Shown: positions 38,896 through 49,219 of the stretch, piece by piece | Layout of the letters: every line of letters begins with the position of its first letter | How positions within the stretch are numbered: position 1 is the stretch's first letter | DNA from: Streptomyces avermitilis MA-4680 = NBRC 14893 | GTDB taxonomy: Bacteria > Actinomycetota > Actinomycetes > Streptomycetales > Streptomycetaceae | Assembly: GCF_000009765.2 (NCBI RefSeq) | Contig: NC_003155.5 | Location: 7,750,001-7,814,000, forward strand | Length of the DNA: 64,000 bases | Direction: 5' to 3' | Program-made: the position numbers and the translations under genes | Notes under the pieces: model-generated | The model's input: the letters and a program-made list of their open reading frames with translations, nothing else | Told to the model about the DNA's origin: nothing | Databases searched by the model: none

Positions 38896-40722
38896 TCAGC
38901 CGCCGTACGCGCCCGAAGCCGTCAGCCGGAGAGCCGTGTCGATCAGCGGCACGTGGCTGAACGCCTGCGGGAAGTTGCCCACCTGGCGCTGGAGGGTCGG
39001 GTCCCACTCCTCGGCGAGCAGCCCCAGATCGTTGCGCAGGGCCAGCAGCTTCTCGAAGAGCTTGCGGGCCTCGTCCACGCGGCCGATCATCGCCAGGTCG
39101 TCCGCCATCCAGAACGAGCAGGCCAGGAAGGCGCCCTCGTCGCCCGGCAGCCCGTCCACGCCCTCTTCCTCGCCCGAGGTCGGGTAGCGCAGGATGAAGC
39201 CGTCCGGCGTCGACAGCTCCCGCTGGATCGCCTCGATCGTGCCGATCACGCGCTTGTCGTCGGGCGGCAGGAAGCCCATCTGCGGGATGAGCAGCAGCGA
39301 GGCGTCCAGCTCCTTGGAGCCGTACGACTGCGTGAACGTGTTGCGCTCCTTGTCGTAGCCCCGCTCGCACACGTCCCGGTGGATGTCGTCGCGCAGCTCG
39401 CGCCACTTCTCCAGCGGGCCGTCCGCGTCACCGGACTCGATCAGCTTGATCGTGCGGTCGACCGCGACCCAGGCCATCACCTTGGAGTGCACGAAGTGGC
39501 GGCGCGGACCGCGCACCTCCCAGATGCCCTCGTCCGGCTCGTCCCAGTGCTTCTCCAGGTAGCGGATCAGCTTCAGCTGGAGGAGCGAGGCGTAGTCGTT
39601 GCGCGCCAGGCCCGTCATGTGGGCCAGGTGCAGGGCTTCGATGACCTCGCCGTACACATCGAGCTGGAGCTGGTGCGCCGCGCCGTTGCCGACGCGCACC
39701 GGCGCCGAGCTTTCGTATCCCGGCAGCCAGTCCAACTCGGCCTCGCCCAGCTCCCGTTCGCCCGCGATGCCGTACATGATCTGGAGGTTCTCCGGATCGC
39801 CGGCGACCGCGCGCAGCAGCCACTCGCGCCAGGCGCGGGCCTCCTCGCGGTAGCCGGTGCGCAGCAGCGAGGAGAGGGTGATGGCCGCGTCGCGCAGCCA
39901 GGTGTAGCGGTAGTCCCAGTTGCGTACGCCGCCGACGTGCTCCGGCAGGGAGGTCGTCGGGGCGGCGACGATGCCGCCCGTGGGCGCGTACGTCAGGGCC
40001 TTCAGCGTGATCAGCGAGCGGACCACTGCCTCACGGTAGGGGCCGTGGTACGTACAGTGCTCGACCCACTCCCGCCAGAACTCCTCGGTCGCCTCCAGCG
40101 CCTGCTCCGGCTCCGGCAGCGCGGGCGGCTGCTTGTGCGAGGGCTCCCACGAGATGGCGAACGCGATCCGGTCGCCCGGGGCCACCGTGAAGTCCGCGTA
40201 CGTGGTCAGACCCTTGCCGTAGGTCTCGCAGGCGGTGTCGAACCACACCGAGTCGGGGCCGGCGACGGCCACCGTGCGCCCCTCGTGCCTGTGCACCCAG
40301 GGCACCACACGCCCGTACGAGAAACGCATCCGCAGGGCCGAGCGCATCGGCACCCGGCCGGTGACGCCCTCGACGATCCGGATCAGCTGCGGGGCGCCGT
40401 CACGCGGCGGCATGAAATCGGTCACCCGGACCGTGCCGCGCGGGGTGTCCCACTCGGACTCCAGGATCAGCGAGTCGCCGCGGTAGGTGCGCCGGGACGC
40501 TCTGGGCGGCTCGGCGTCGGAGGCGTGGGCCGGACCGAGGCGCCAGAAACCGTGCTCCTCCGTGCCGAGGAGTCCCGCGAAGACGGCATGGGAGTCGAAT
40601 CGGGGCAGGCACAGCCAGTCCACTGTGCCGTCCTGGCAGACCAGTGCGGCGATCTGCATGTCTCCAATGAGTGCGTAGTCTTCGATGCGCCCGGCCACGT
40701 GCAACTCCAGTCGAACGGCCAC
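38896..40722 (-). CDS. GH15 glycoside hydrolase (trehalase/glucan glucosidase-like)
   Basis: 608 aa from the GTG at 40722 with GAGGGG nearby; an upstream in-frame ATG at 40761 would add 13 residues. GH15 features include the N-terminal IEDYALIGDMQIAALVCQDGTVDWLCLPRFDS, TYAPTGGIVAAPTTSLPE, VRNWDYRYTWLRDAAITLSSLL, and the C-terminal LAEEWDPTLQRQVGNFPQAFSHVPLIDTAL with catalytic carboxylates expected there. Homologues in mycobacteria hydrolyse trehalose. The absence of a signal peptide points to a cytosolic enzyme. The ribosome site lies inside a small hairpin (see findings). Confidence 0.92.
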   Translation of the reverse strand: MAVRLELHVAGRIEDYALIGDMQIAALVCQDGTVDWLCLPRFDSHAVFAGLLGTEEHGFWRLGPAHASDAEPPRASRRTYRGDSLILESEWDTPRGTVRVTDFMPPRDGAPQLIRIVEGVTGRVPMRSALRMRFSYGRVVPWVHRHEGRTVAVAGPDSVWFDTACETYGKGLTTYADFTVAPGDRIAFAISWEPSHKQPPALPEPEQALEATEEFWREWVEHCTYHGPYREAVVRSLITLKALTYAPTGGIVAAPTTSLPEHVGGVRNWDYRYTWLRDAAITLSSLLRTGYREEARAWREWLLRAVAGDPENLQIMYGIAGERELGEAELDWLPGYESSAPVRVGNGAAHQLQLDVYGEVIEALHLAHMTGLARNDYASLLQLKLIRYLEKHWDEPDEGIWEVRGPRRHFVHSKVMAWVAVDRTIKLIESGDADGPLEKWRELRDDIHRDVCERGYDKERNTFTQSYGSKELDASLLLIPQMGFLPPDDKRVIGTIEAIQRELSTPDGFILRYPTSGEEEGVDGLPGDEGAFLACSFWMADDLAMIGRVDEARKLFEKLLALRNDLGLLAEEWDPTLQRQVGNFPQAFSHVPLIDTALRLTASGAYGG

Positions 40723-41197
40723 GTCGCCCCTCAAAAAGGGGCGGTCGCTCTTTGCGGTCAAGGGGTCGGTGTGAAAAGTCGTCGTTCACCGACCCAACGG
40801 AAATGGTGCAGTCGATGTTCAACGAACTGACGAGCTCTTGTTGTTCCGGAGACGGGCGGGGGTGTTGCCGTTTCCCGGGGTGCTCGGCAGCGAGTGTCCG
40901 AGCAGGATACGTCGCACCTCGATGATCCGCGTGCCGCTCCCGGCAACGCGACTGCGCCGAACGAGTGAGCAACGGGTGAGTGTCACGTGACGGTCGTACG
41001 TCCGTGTCGACGTATGTGCAGAGCGTGGCCGGAAGCAGCCTCCCCGCGTCGCTGATACCCTGGTAGCCCGTGGACCGGTGGGCGCCCCAACGAGAATAAG
41101 GGTCCCCCGTACCGCAGCGACGGCACCTCCGGAAACCTCCGGTTCTGGCAGCCGCACCGCACCTCAAGACCGCGACCACGGGAGCCCCCTCTTGGCC
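40723..41197. other. Divergent intergenic region, GH15/pyrG
   Basis: 475 bp between GTG of the GH15 gene and the pyrG start. The GH15 side holds a 6-bp GC stem with a T-rich loop. No clear coding frame has credible codon bias, and no convincing -35/-10 pair was recognised on either strand; TACCCT near 41055 is a weak -10 candidate for pyrG. Confidence 0.6.
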
Positions 41198-42847
<1,650 letters not shown>

Positions 42848-42931
42848 CACAAGGTTGTACGGTTGCCGGGGTGCGTGTCTTTCGGGACGCGTGCCCCGGC
42901 TTTCGTACGTGCGTGGGAGGAACAGGGCGAC

Positions 42932-43558
42932 ATGACCATCAAGGACACCCCCGAGGAGTGGGAGGTCAGGGCGACCGAGACCCCCTTCAAGGGCAACAAG
43001 ACCTCCGTCCGCACCGATGACGTGGTCATGCCCGACGGCTCGGTCGCCCGCCGGGACTACCAGGTCCACCCCGGCTCGGTGGCCGTGGTCGCCGTCGACG
43101 ACGAGGGCCGCGTGCTGGTCATCCGCCAGTACCGCCACCCGGTGCGCCACAAGCTCTGGGAGATCCCGGCGGGCCTGCTCGACATCCCCGGCGAGAACCC
43201 GCTGCACGCGGCCCAGCGCGAGCTCTACGAGGAGGCGCACGTCAAGGCCGAGGACTGGCGCGTTCTCGTCGACCTCTACACGACGCCCGGCGGCTGCGAC
43301 GAGGCCGTGCGCATCTTCCTCGCCCGCGATCTGTCCGAGGCCGAGGGGCGGCGCTTCGAGGTCGAGGACGAGGAGGCCGACATGGAGCTGTCGCGCGTCC
43401 CGGTCGACGAGCTGCTGCGCGGTGTGCTCGCCGGCGACCTGCACAACAACTGCCTCGTGACGGGCGTCCTGTCACTGATCGCGGCCCAGAACGGCGAGGG
43501 ACTCGACGCGCTGCGCCCGGCCGACGCGCCGTGGCCCGCGCGCCCCTTCGAGGCCTGA
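42932..43558 (+). CDS. Nudix hydrolase, ADP-ribose pyrophosphatase type
   Basis: 208 aa, ATG at 42932 with GGGAGGA upstream. The Nudix fold carries LWEIPAGLLDIPGENPLHAAQRELYEEAHV, the extended-loop form of ADP-ribose pyrophosphatases (the final GxU is AHV here). It also has DLYTTPGGCDEAVRIFLARDL. It probably hydrolyses ADP-ribose or a related nucleoside diphosphate sugar. Unlike the regulator at 52441 there is no winged-helix domain. Placed between pyrG and the STAND ATPase. Confidence 0.9.
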   Translation: MTIKDTPEEWEVRATETPFKGNKTSVRTDDVVMPDGSVARRDYQVHPGSVAVVAVDDEGRVLVIRQYRHPVRHKLWEIPAGLLDIPGENPLHAAQRELYEEAHVKAEDWRVLVDLYTTPGGCDEAVRIFLARDLSEAEGRRFEVEDEEADMELSRVPVDELLRGVLAGDLHNNCLVTGVLSLIAAQNGEGLDALRPADAPWPARPFEA

Positions 43559-43718
43559 CCCCCCGCCGACGGCATTCGTCCTACGATCGCCTGATCCGAT
43601 CGGGGGACGTGCCCGCCGTGCTCCGCCGGAATCGTCGCAGAGCGTGAACTAGGCTCTGAAAACGACCCGACCGGAGTCCCGGCGGGCCCGTGTGCGCAGT
43701 GGGACGGGAGCGTGACCC

Positions 43719-45800
43719 GTGACGGATCAGGCGGTGGACACAGGCGGCTCTCAGCTGCCGGGAAACGAGCAGCGGCCCGCTGCCGCCCCCGCTCCCACGG
43801 TCAGTCAGTTCCTCGGCCGCACAAGAGAGTTGAAGGAACTCCGCGCCGACATCGAGCGCGCGGGTCTCGACACCCTCTCCGGCCGCAAGGCCCCCCGCGC
43901 GCGGGTGCTGCTCATCGCGGGCCGGCCCGGCTCCGGCCGCACCGCGCTCGCCGAGGAGCTCGTACGACAGGTTGCGGACCGTTACCGGGACGGGGTGCTG
44001 CGCGCCCGGCTCACCGAGCCCGACGGCACGCCCGTCCCGACCGAGCGCACGGCGCGCGAGCTGCTGGCGGCCCTGGAGGTGGCCACGCCCCCCGGCGCCG
44101 CCGAGGACGACCTCACCGAGGCGCTGCGCGAGGCCCTCGCCGACCGCCGGACGCTGCTCCTGCTCGACGACGTGGCCGCCGCCGAGCAGGTCGACGCCTT
44201 GCTGCCCGGCACCCCCGACTGCCTGGTCGTGGCCGTCTCCGAGGGCCCCCTGACCGGCATCGCGGACGTCCGGCCGTGCACCCTGGGCGGCCTCGACACG
44301 AAGTCCGCGCTGGAGCTGCTGGGCCGCCTCACCGGGGCGGTGCGCATCACCGTCGACCCGCGAGCCGCCGAAGGGCTCGTCGAGGAGTGCGCCGGCCAGC
44401 CCCTCGCCCTGGTCCTCGCGGGGAGCTGGCTGGCCGCCCGCCCCCAGGCCGCCGTCGCCGACCTCGCCAAGCAGCTGCGCTCCGAGGGCGACGAGGGCCC
44501 GCCGACGGCACGCCTCTTCCGGCTCGCCTACGCCGGGCTGCCGGCCACCGCCCAGCGGATACTGCGCCTGCTCTCCCTCGCCCCCGCGGGCCTCGTCGAC
44601 CCGCACACCGCCTCCGCGCTCGCCGGCTGCTCGGTGAGCGCGGCCCACACGACCCTCGACGACTTCGCCGCGCTCGGCCTCGTGCGGCTGCTGGAATCCC
44701 CCCTGCCACAGTACGAGGTGCCCGGCTCCCTGCTGCCGCTGCTGCGCGCCCTCGCCGAGTCACGGGAGCGTCCCGCCGAGCTTCAGCTGGCCCGCGCCCG
44801 GATGCTCGAGCGGACCGTGCGGCTGCTGCAGTCCTGCCGGGCCATCACCGAGACGGACAGCATCGAGGCGCGCGAGAAGCTCCTCGGGATGCCCCGCACG
44901 CTGCGCTTCCCGAACCCCCGGGCGGCCGCCGACTGGCTGCGCGTGCGGCAGCCCGCGCTGTTGGCCGCCGCTCGCAGCGCGGTCGCCGACGGGGAGCTGG
45001 ACACCCTGGCCCGGCGGCTCATGTCCCAGCTGGTGCGCGCGATGGTCGCCCACTTCGGCACGCAGGCGTCGGCGCCGGAGCTGTACGGCATCCACCGCCT
45101 GGTCCTCGACGTCGCCGAGCGCCGGAACCTGCCCCGTGAGCAGGCCGCGGCCCTGCTGAACCTCGCCGACCTGGACACGCGGACCGGCCGCACGACCGAG
45201 GCCCTCGCCCGCTACCGGGCCGCGCTGGACGCCGGCCGCGAGGCGAACGATCCGTATGCGACCGGCCGCGCGATGGAATCCGTAGGCGGCGCCCACCAGG
45301 AACTCGGGGACTACGACCGGGCCGCCGACTGGTACGGCCGGGCGCTGGCCCAGCGGCTGGCGCGCGACGAGCGCGTGGACGCGGCGCGGCTGTACGGCCG
45401 TATCGCCACCGCGCACACCTATGCGGGCCGCTACGGCGAGGCGCTGCGCAACTGGCGCTCGGCGGTCGCCGGGCACCGCAAGAACGGCGATGTGGCGGCC
45501 CAGGCGCGGGCGTTGAGCGAGCTGGCCCGGGTCCAGGAGTACGCGGGCCGCCCCGAGGAGTCGCTGCGCACCTGCCAGGAGGCCGTGGAGTGGGCGCGCC
45601 GGGCCGACGACGTACGTCTGCAGGCCGCGCTCCAGCTCCGGCTGGCCGACACCCTGGAGCACCTCGGCGACCCCGCGGCGGCCAAGCTGCACCGCGGCGC
45701 GGCCGAGCGGATGCTGGGAGAAGAGCTCCTGGAGAGCGACTCAGGTGCGGAACAAGCCCCTAACGCCTGCGAAATCCGCAGTGCATCCAGCAAAGATTGA
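43719..45800 (+). CDS. STAND-type NB-ARC/TPR ATPase without effector domain
   Basis: 693 aa, GTG start with GGGAG 8 nt upstream. An AfsR-like nucleotide-binding domain: LGRTRELKELRADIERAG, P-loop AGRPGSGRTALAEEL (residues 67-75), Walker B LLLLDDVAAA (about 147-155), a winged-helix-like part (RLFRLAYAGLPATAQRILRLL), then a helical region and C-terminal TPRs (about 480-670, AAALLNLADLDTRTGRTTEALARYRAALDAGREAND...). AfsR has an N-terminal SARP DNA-binding domain; this protein lacks it and has no other effector. It may be a signal-sensing scaffold. Activity is unproven. Confidence 0.88.
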   Translation: MTDQAVDTGGSQLPGNEQRPAAAPAPTVSQFLGRTRELKELRADIERAGLDTLSGRKAPRARVLLIAGRPGSGRTALAEELVRQVADRYRDGVLRARLTEPDGTPVPTERTARELLAALEVATPPGAAEDDLTEALREALADRRTLLLLDDVAAAEQVDALLPGTPDCLVVAVSEGPLTGIADVRPCTLGGLDTKSALELLGRLTGAVRITVDPRAAEGLVEECAGQPLALVLAGSWLAARPQAAVADLAKQLRSEGDEGPPTARLFRLAYAGLPATAQRILRLLSLAPAGLVDPHTASALAGCSVSAAHTTLDDFAALGLVRLLESPLPQYEVPGSLLPLLRALAESRERPAELQLARARMLERTVRLLQSCRAITETDSIEAREKLLGMPRTLRFPNPRAAADWLRVRQPALLAAARSAVADGELDTLARRLMSQLVRAMVAHFGTQASAPELYGIHRLVLDVAERRNLPREQAAALLNLADLDTRTGRTTEALARYRAALDAGREANDPYATGRAMESVGGAHQELGDYDRAADWYGRALAQRLARDERVDAARLYGRIATAHTYAGRYGEALRNWRSAVAGHRKNGDVAAQARALSELARVQEYAGRPEESLRTCQEAVEWARRADDVRLQAALQLRLADTLEHLGDPAAAKLHRGAAERMLGEELLESDSGAEQAPNACEIRSASSKD

Positions 45801-45935
45801 TGCATTGAAAGGCTAGACAGCGGGAACACCTTCATTAGACTGGCTCTGCCGCACCTTCTCCTGCGGTGTCTCCCGGTGTGCCCCCATGCATCCGGGTATG
45901 TCATGCAATACCCCACACCCCCTGAGCCAAGGACC

Positions 45936-47060
45936 GTGATCGACGTGAAGGTCGGCATCCCCCGCGAGGTCAAGAACAACGAGTTCCGGGTGGCCATCAC
46001 CCCCGCAGGCGTGCACGAGCTGGTGCGCTACGGCCACCAGGTCTTCATCGAGCAGAACGCCGGCGTCGGCTCCTCGATCACGGACGACGAGTACGTCTCC
46101 GCCGGCGCGCAGATCCTTCCGACCGCCGACGAGGTCTGGGCCATCGCCGACCTGCTGCTCAAGGTCAAGGAGCCCATCGCCGAGGAGTACCACCGCCTCC
46201 GCAAGGACCAGACGCTCTTCACCTACCTGCACCTGGCCGCCTCCCAGGAGTGCACGGACGCCCTCCTGGAGTCCGGCACCACGGCGATCGCGTACGAGAC
46301 CGTCGAGCTGCCCAGCCGCGCCCTGCCGCTGCTGGCCCCGATGTCCGAGGTCGCGGGCCGGCTCGCCCCGCAGGTCGGCGCCTACCACCTGATGCGCGCC
46401 AACGGCGGCCGTGGTGTCCTGCCGGGCGGTGTCCCGGGTGTGCTCCCCGCCAAGGCGGTCGTCATCGGCGGCGGCGTCTCCGGCTGGAACGCCGCGCAGA
46501 TCGCCATCGGCATGGGCTTCCAGGTGACCCTGCTCGACCGTGACATCAACAAGCTCAAGGAGGCGGACAAGATCTTCGGTACGAAGATCCAGACCGTCGT
46601 CTCCAACGCCTTCGAGCTGGAGAAGGCCTGCCTCGAGGCCGACCTCGTCATCGGCGCGGTGCTGATCCCGGGTGCGAAGGCCCCGAAGCTGGTCACCAAC
46701 GAGCTGGTCTCGCGGATGAAGCCCGGAAGTGTCCTTGTCGACATCGCGATCGACCAGGGCGGCTGCTTCGAGGACTCCCGTCCGACCACGCACGCCGAGC
46801 CGACCTTCCGGGTCCACAACTCGGTCTTCTACTGCGTCGCCAACATGCCCGGCGCCGTCCCCAACACCTCGACGTACGCGCTGACCAACGCCACGCTGCC
46901 GTACATCCTGGAACTGGCGAACCGCGGCTGGGCCGAGGCGCTGCGCCGTGACCCCGCGCTCGCCAAGGGCCTCAACACCCATGACGGCAAGGTCGTTTAC
47001 CGCGAGGTCGCGGAGTCGCTCGGCCTGGAGTACGTCGAGATCGAGTCCCTGCTCGGCTGA
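45936..47060 (+). CDS. ald: Alanine dehydrogenase
   Basis: 374 aa from the GTG at 45936 (MIDVKVGIPREVKNNEFRVAIT...); the next GTG at 45945 gives MKVGIP and is better spaced from AAGGA, so either is possible. Signatures: RVAITPAGVHELV, the FTYLHLAASQECT segment, the NAD-binding VIGGGVSGWNAAQIAIGMG, and NMPGAVPNTSTYALTNATLPY. It interconverts L-alanine and pyruvate with NAD. The following terminator (47166-47204) ends the transcript. Confidence 0.96.
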   Translation: MIDVKVGIPREVKNNEFRVAITPAGVHELVRYGHQVFIEQNAGVGSSITDDEYVSAGAQILPTADEVWAIADLLLKVKEPIAEEYHRLRKDQTLFTYLHLAASQECTDALLESGTTAIAYETVELPSRALPLLAPMSEVAGRLAPQVGAYHLMRANGGRGVLPGGVPGVLPAKAVVIGGGVSGWNAAQIAIGMGFQVTLLDRDINKLKEADKIFGTKIQTVVSNAFELEKACLEADLVIGAVLIPGAKAPKLVTNELVSRMKPGSVLVDIAIDQGGCFEDSRPTTHAEPTFRVHNSVFYCVANMPGAVPNTSTYALTNATLPYILELANRGWAEALRRDPALAKGLNTHDGKVVYREVAESLGLEYVEIESLLG

Positions 47061-47165
47061 GTCCCGGCGTGGCGAGGAGTCGACTTCTCGGCTCCTGAGT
47101 CGACCTGGGAGTCGACTTCCGAGCTGACAAAAGGCGATACGTCAACACAGGTCGTCAACACCGCG

Positions 47166-47204
47166 CACCCGGCCGGACCTTGCTCGACAAGGCCCGGCCG
47201 GGTG
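47166..47204 (+). terminator. ald terminator
   Basis: An inverted repeat of 17 positions (47166-47182/47188-47204) with one mismatch and a 5-nt loop, about 105 bp after the ald stop. Confidence 0.75.
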
Positions 47205-47359
47205 TGTGTCGGGTCACTTTGCGACACTCGATCAACTCGCCGCGAACGTAACTCTTCGACCGATTCGCACACCCGTGAAACCTGCCGTGCGACGCCCTTA
47301 CGCCCTTGACAGAGGGATGTTCGGTCGCCGACACATCGGGTCGGGTCCGGCGGATTGTG

Positions 47360-47389
47360 TTGCTGCGGACCGGTGACACGCCATAGAGT
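47360..47389 (+). promoter_or_regulatory. Promoter of the parA-scpAB operon
   Basis: TTGCTG (47360-47365) and TAGAGT (47384-47389), 18-nt spacer, about 75 bp upstream of the parA GTG. It matches the main Streptomyces vegetative promoter type. Confidence 0.5.
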
Positions 47390-47461
47390 CGCCAATCGTC
47401 GGCATGGTGCCACGCTGACCTATCTAGAAGTTTCCTGGTCACCAAGGAGGTAAGACGACTT

Positions 47462-48631
47462 GTGAATGAGTCGACATTTACTCCCGGGGGTGGTCAACCA
47501 GGAATGCCGGCGCGGGGCCAGGGCCCCACGGGGCTCGAGGCTGTCGGCTCCGTCGCTGTCCGAACCTTCGCAGCCCACAAGAGTCCCCGGATGACTCAGA
47601 CAGCACACCCGAGCATGGATGGCCATCACGTGAACGCCATGGCCGGCAACGGAAGTGGCGAGAACCGCACCCACTTCGCCGACTACGACGAACTGCCCGA
47701 GGGGCACTTCTACGACCCCGACGCCGAGTACGAGCCCGACCCCGAGTACGCGGCCACGCTCGCGCCCGACGCTGCCCGCCAGCGCCGTGAGCGCGTCGGC
47801 CCGACCGGCCGCCCGCTGCCGTACTTCCCGATCCCGGGCCCGCTGACCGACCACGGTCCCGCGAAGATCATCGCGATGTGCAACCAGAAGGGCGGCGTCG
47901 GCAAGACGACGTCGACCATCAACCTGGGTGCCGCCCTCGCGGAGTACGGCCGCCGGGTCCTGCTCGTCGACTTCGACCCGCAGGGCGCGCTGTCCGTGGG
48001 TCTCGGCGTCAACCCGATGGAGCTCGACCTCACCGTCTACAACCTGCTCATGGAGCGGGGTATGGCGGCCGACGAGGTGCTCCTGAAGACAGCGGTCCCG
48101 AACATGGACCTGCTGCCCAGCAACATCGACCTGTCCGCCGCCGAAGTGCAGCTCGTCTCCGAGGTCGCGCGCGAGTCCACGCTCCAGCGTGCGCTCAAGC
48201 CCCTGATGGCCGACTACGACTACATCGTGATCGACTGTCAGCCCTCGCTCGGTCTGCTCACCGTCAACGCCCTGACGGCCGCTCACAAGGTGATAGTGCC
48301 GCTCGAGTGCGAGTTCTTCGCGCTGCGCGGTGTCGCGCTGCTCACCGAGACCATCGAGAAGGTCCAGGAGCGGCTCAACCCCGAGCTGGAGCTCGACGGC
48401 ATCCTCGCCACGATGTACGACTCCCGGACCGTGCACAGCCGTGAGGTCCTCGCGCGCGTGGTCGAGGCGTTCGACGATCACGTCTACCACACGGTGATCG
48501 GCCGGACCGTGCGCTTCCCGGAGACCACGGTCGCCGGTGAGCCGATCACGACGTACGCCTCCAACTCCGTCGGCGCCGCCGCCTATCGCCAGCTTGCCAG
48601 GGAGGTGCTCGCCCGGTGTCACGCCGAGTGA
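47462..48631 (+). CDS. ParA-family ATPase
   Basis: 389 aa, GTG start with a consensus AAGGAGGT 11 nt upstream. A poorly conserved, acidic N-terminus of about 130 residues precedes the deviant Walker A KGGVGKTTSTINLGAAL (near residue 143), VLLVDFDPQGALSVGLG (A'), YDYIVIDCQPSLGLLTVNAL (Walker B) and EFFALRGVALL. ParA ATPases move DNA or protein cargo over the nucleoid. It is distinct from the origin-proximal parAB locus. Here its partner appears to be the ribbon-helix-helix-like protein overlapping its 3' end by 16 bp. Confidence 0.93.
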   Translation: MNESTFTPGGGQPGMPARGQGPTGLEAVGSVAVRTFAAHKSPRMTQTAHPSMDGHHVNAMAGNGSGENRTHFADYDELPEGHFYDPDAEYEPDPEYAATLAPDAARQRRERVGPTGRPLPYFPIPGPLTDHGPAKIIAMCNQKGGVGKTTSTINLGAALAEYGRRVLLVDFDPQGALSVGLGVNPMELDLTVYNLLMERGMAADEVLLKTAVPNMDLLPSNIDLSAAEVQLVSEVARESTLQRALKPLMADYDYIVIDCQPSLGLLTVNALTAAHKVIVPLECEFFALRGVALLTETIEKVQERLNPELELDGILATMYDSRTVHSREVLARVVEAFDDHVYHTVIGRTVRFPETTVAGEPITTYASNSVGAAAYRQLAREVLARCHAE

Positions 48632-49200
48632 GTCTGCCGGGGGCCGACGAACTGTTCCGTACCACCGGGGGAATGGGGCTCCAGGCGTCCACCCCCAGGC
48701 GCCAGGCCAACGGCGAGGCCCGAGTGCCGGCTCCGGCGGGCGAGAGCGACGCCGCCGCCGCCGCGGAGAACACGCCGGTCTCGGTGCCCGTGCAGGGCGG
48801 CGACGGCGAGGGTGACGAACACGTCGCGGCGGACACCGCCGAGGCGGAGGCGGGGGAGTCCCGTACGCGGTCCGGCGGCGCGGAGCGCTCCGGGCGGCGT
48901 CAGCCGCCGCAGGAAGGTTCTGCCTCGCCCTCGTCGCAGCCGCAGGCCCAGCCGCGCAAGCGCGGGCGGTCCGGCGGACGGCGGCCCAGCGGACGGGAGC
49001 GGCACGACGAGAAGATCACGGTGTACGTGTCCGCCGAGGAACTGATGGATCTCGAGCACGCACGTCTGGTGCTCCGGGGTGAGCACGGGCTCGCGGTCGA
49101 CCGCGGGCGGATCGTCCGCGAGGCGGTCGCCGTGGTGCTCGCGGATCTGGAGTCCCGCGGGGACGCGAGCATTCTGGTACGCCGGCTGCGTGGGCGGTAG
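48616..49200 (+). CDS. Ribbon-helix-helix-like protein coupled to ParA
   Basis: 194 aa from the GTG at 48616 (GGGAGGTG upstream); it overlaps the ParA stop by 16 bp. The N-terminal 125 residues are low-complexity and Ser/Ala/Gly/Arg-rich. The C-terminal 65 residues form beta-helix-helix: EKITVYVSAEELMDLEHARL, then DRGRIVREAVAVVLADLE, like MetJ/Arc/CopG repressors. The likely role is DNA binding as the ParA partner or operon regulator, by analogy to ParG/Omega proteins. No homologue was recognised by name. Confidence 0.8.
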   Translation: MSRRVSLPGADELFRTTGGMGLQASTPRRQANGEARVPAPAGESDAAAAAENTPVSVPVQGGDGEGDEHVAADTAEAEAGESRTRSGGAERSGRRQPPQEGSASPSSQPQAQPRKRGRSGGRRPSGRERHDEKITVYVSAEELMDLEHARLVLRGEHGLAVDRGRIVREAVAVVLADLESRGDASILVRRLRGR

Positions 49201-49219
49201 GCGGTAGCCTGCGAGGGCT

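Larger units (their letters stand above)
47061..47461 (+). other. ald-parA intergenic region with terminator, repeats and promoter
   Basis: 401 bp. It holds three GAGTCGAC copies (47077-47084, 47097-47104, 47109-47116), the ald terminator (47166-47204), a TTGCTG/TAGAGT promoter for the parA operon (47360-47389) and a strong AAGGAGGT ribosome site at 47443-47450. No gene with credible codon usage was seen. Confidence 0.7.
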
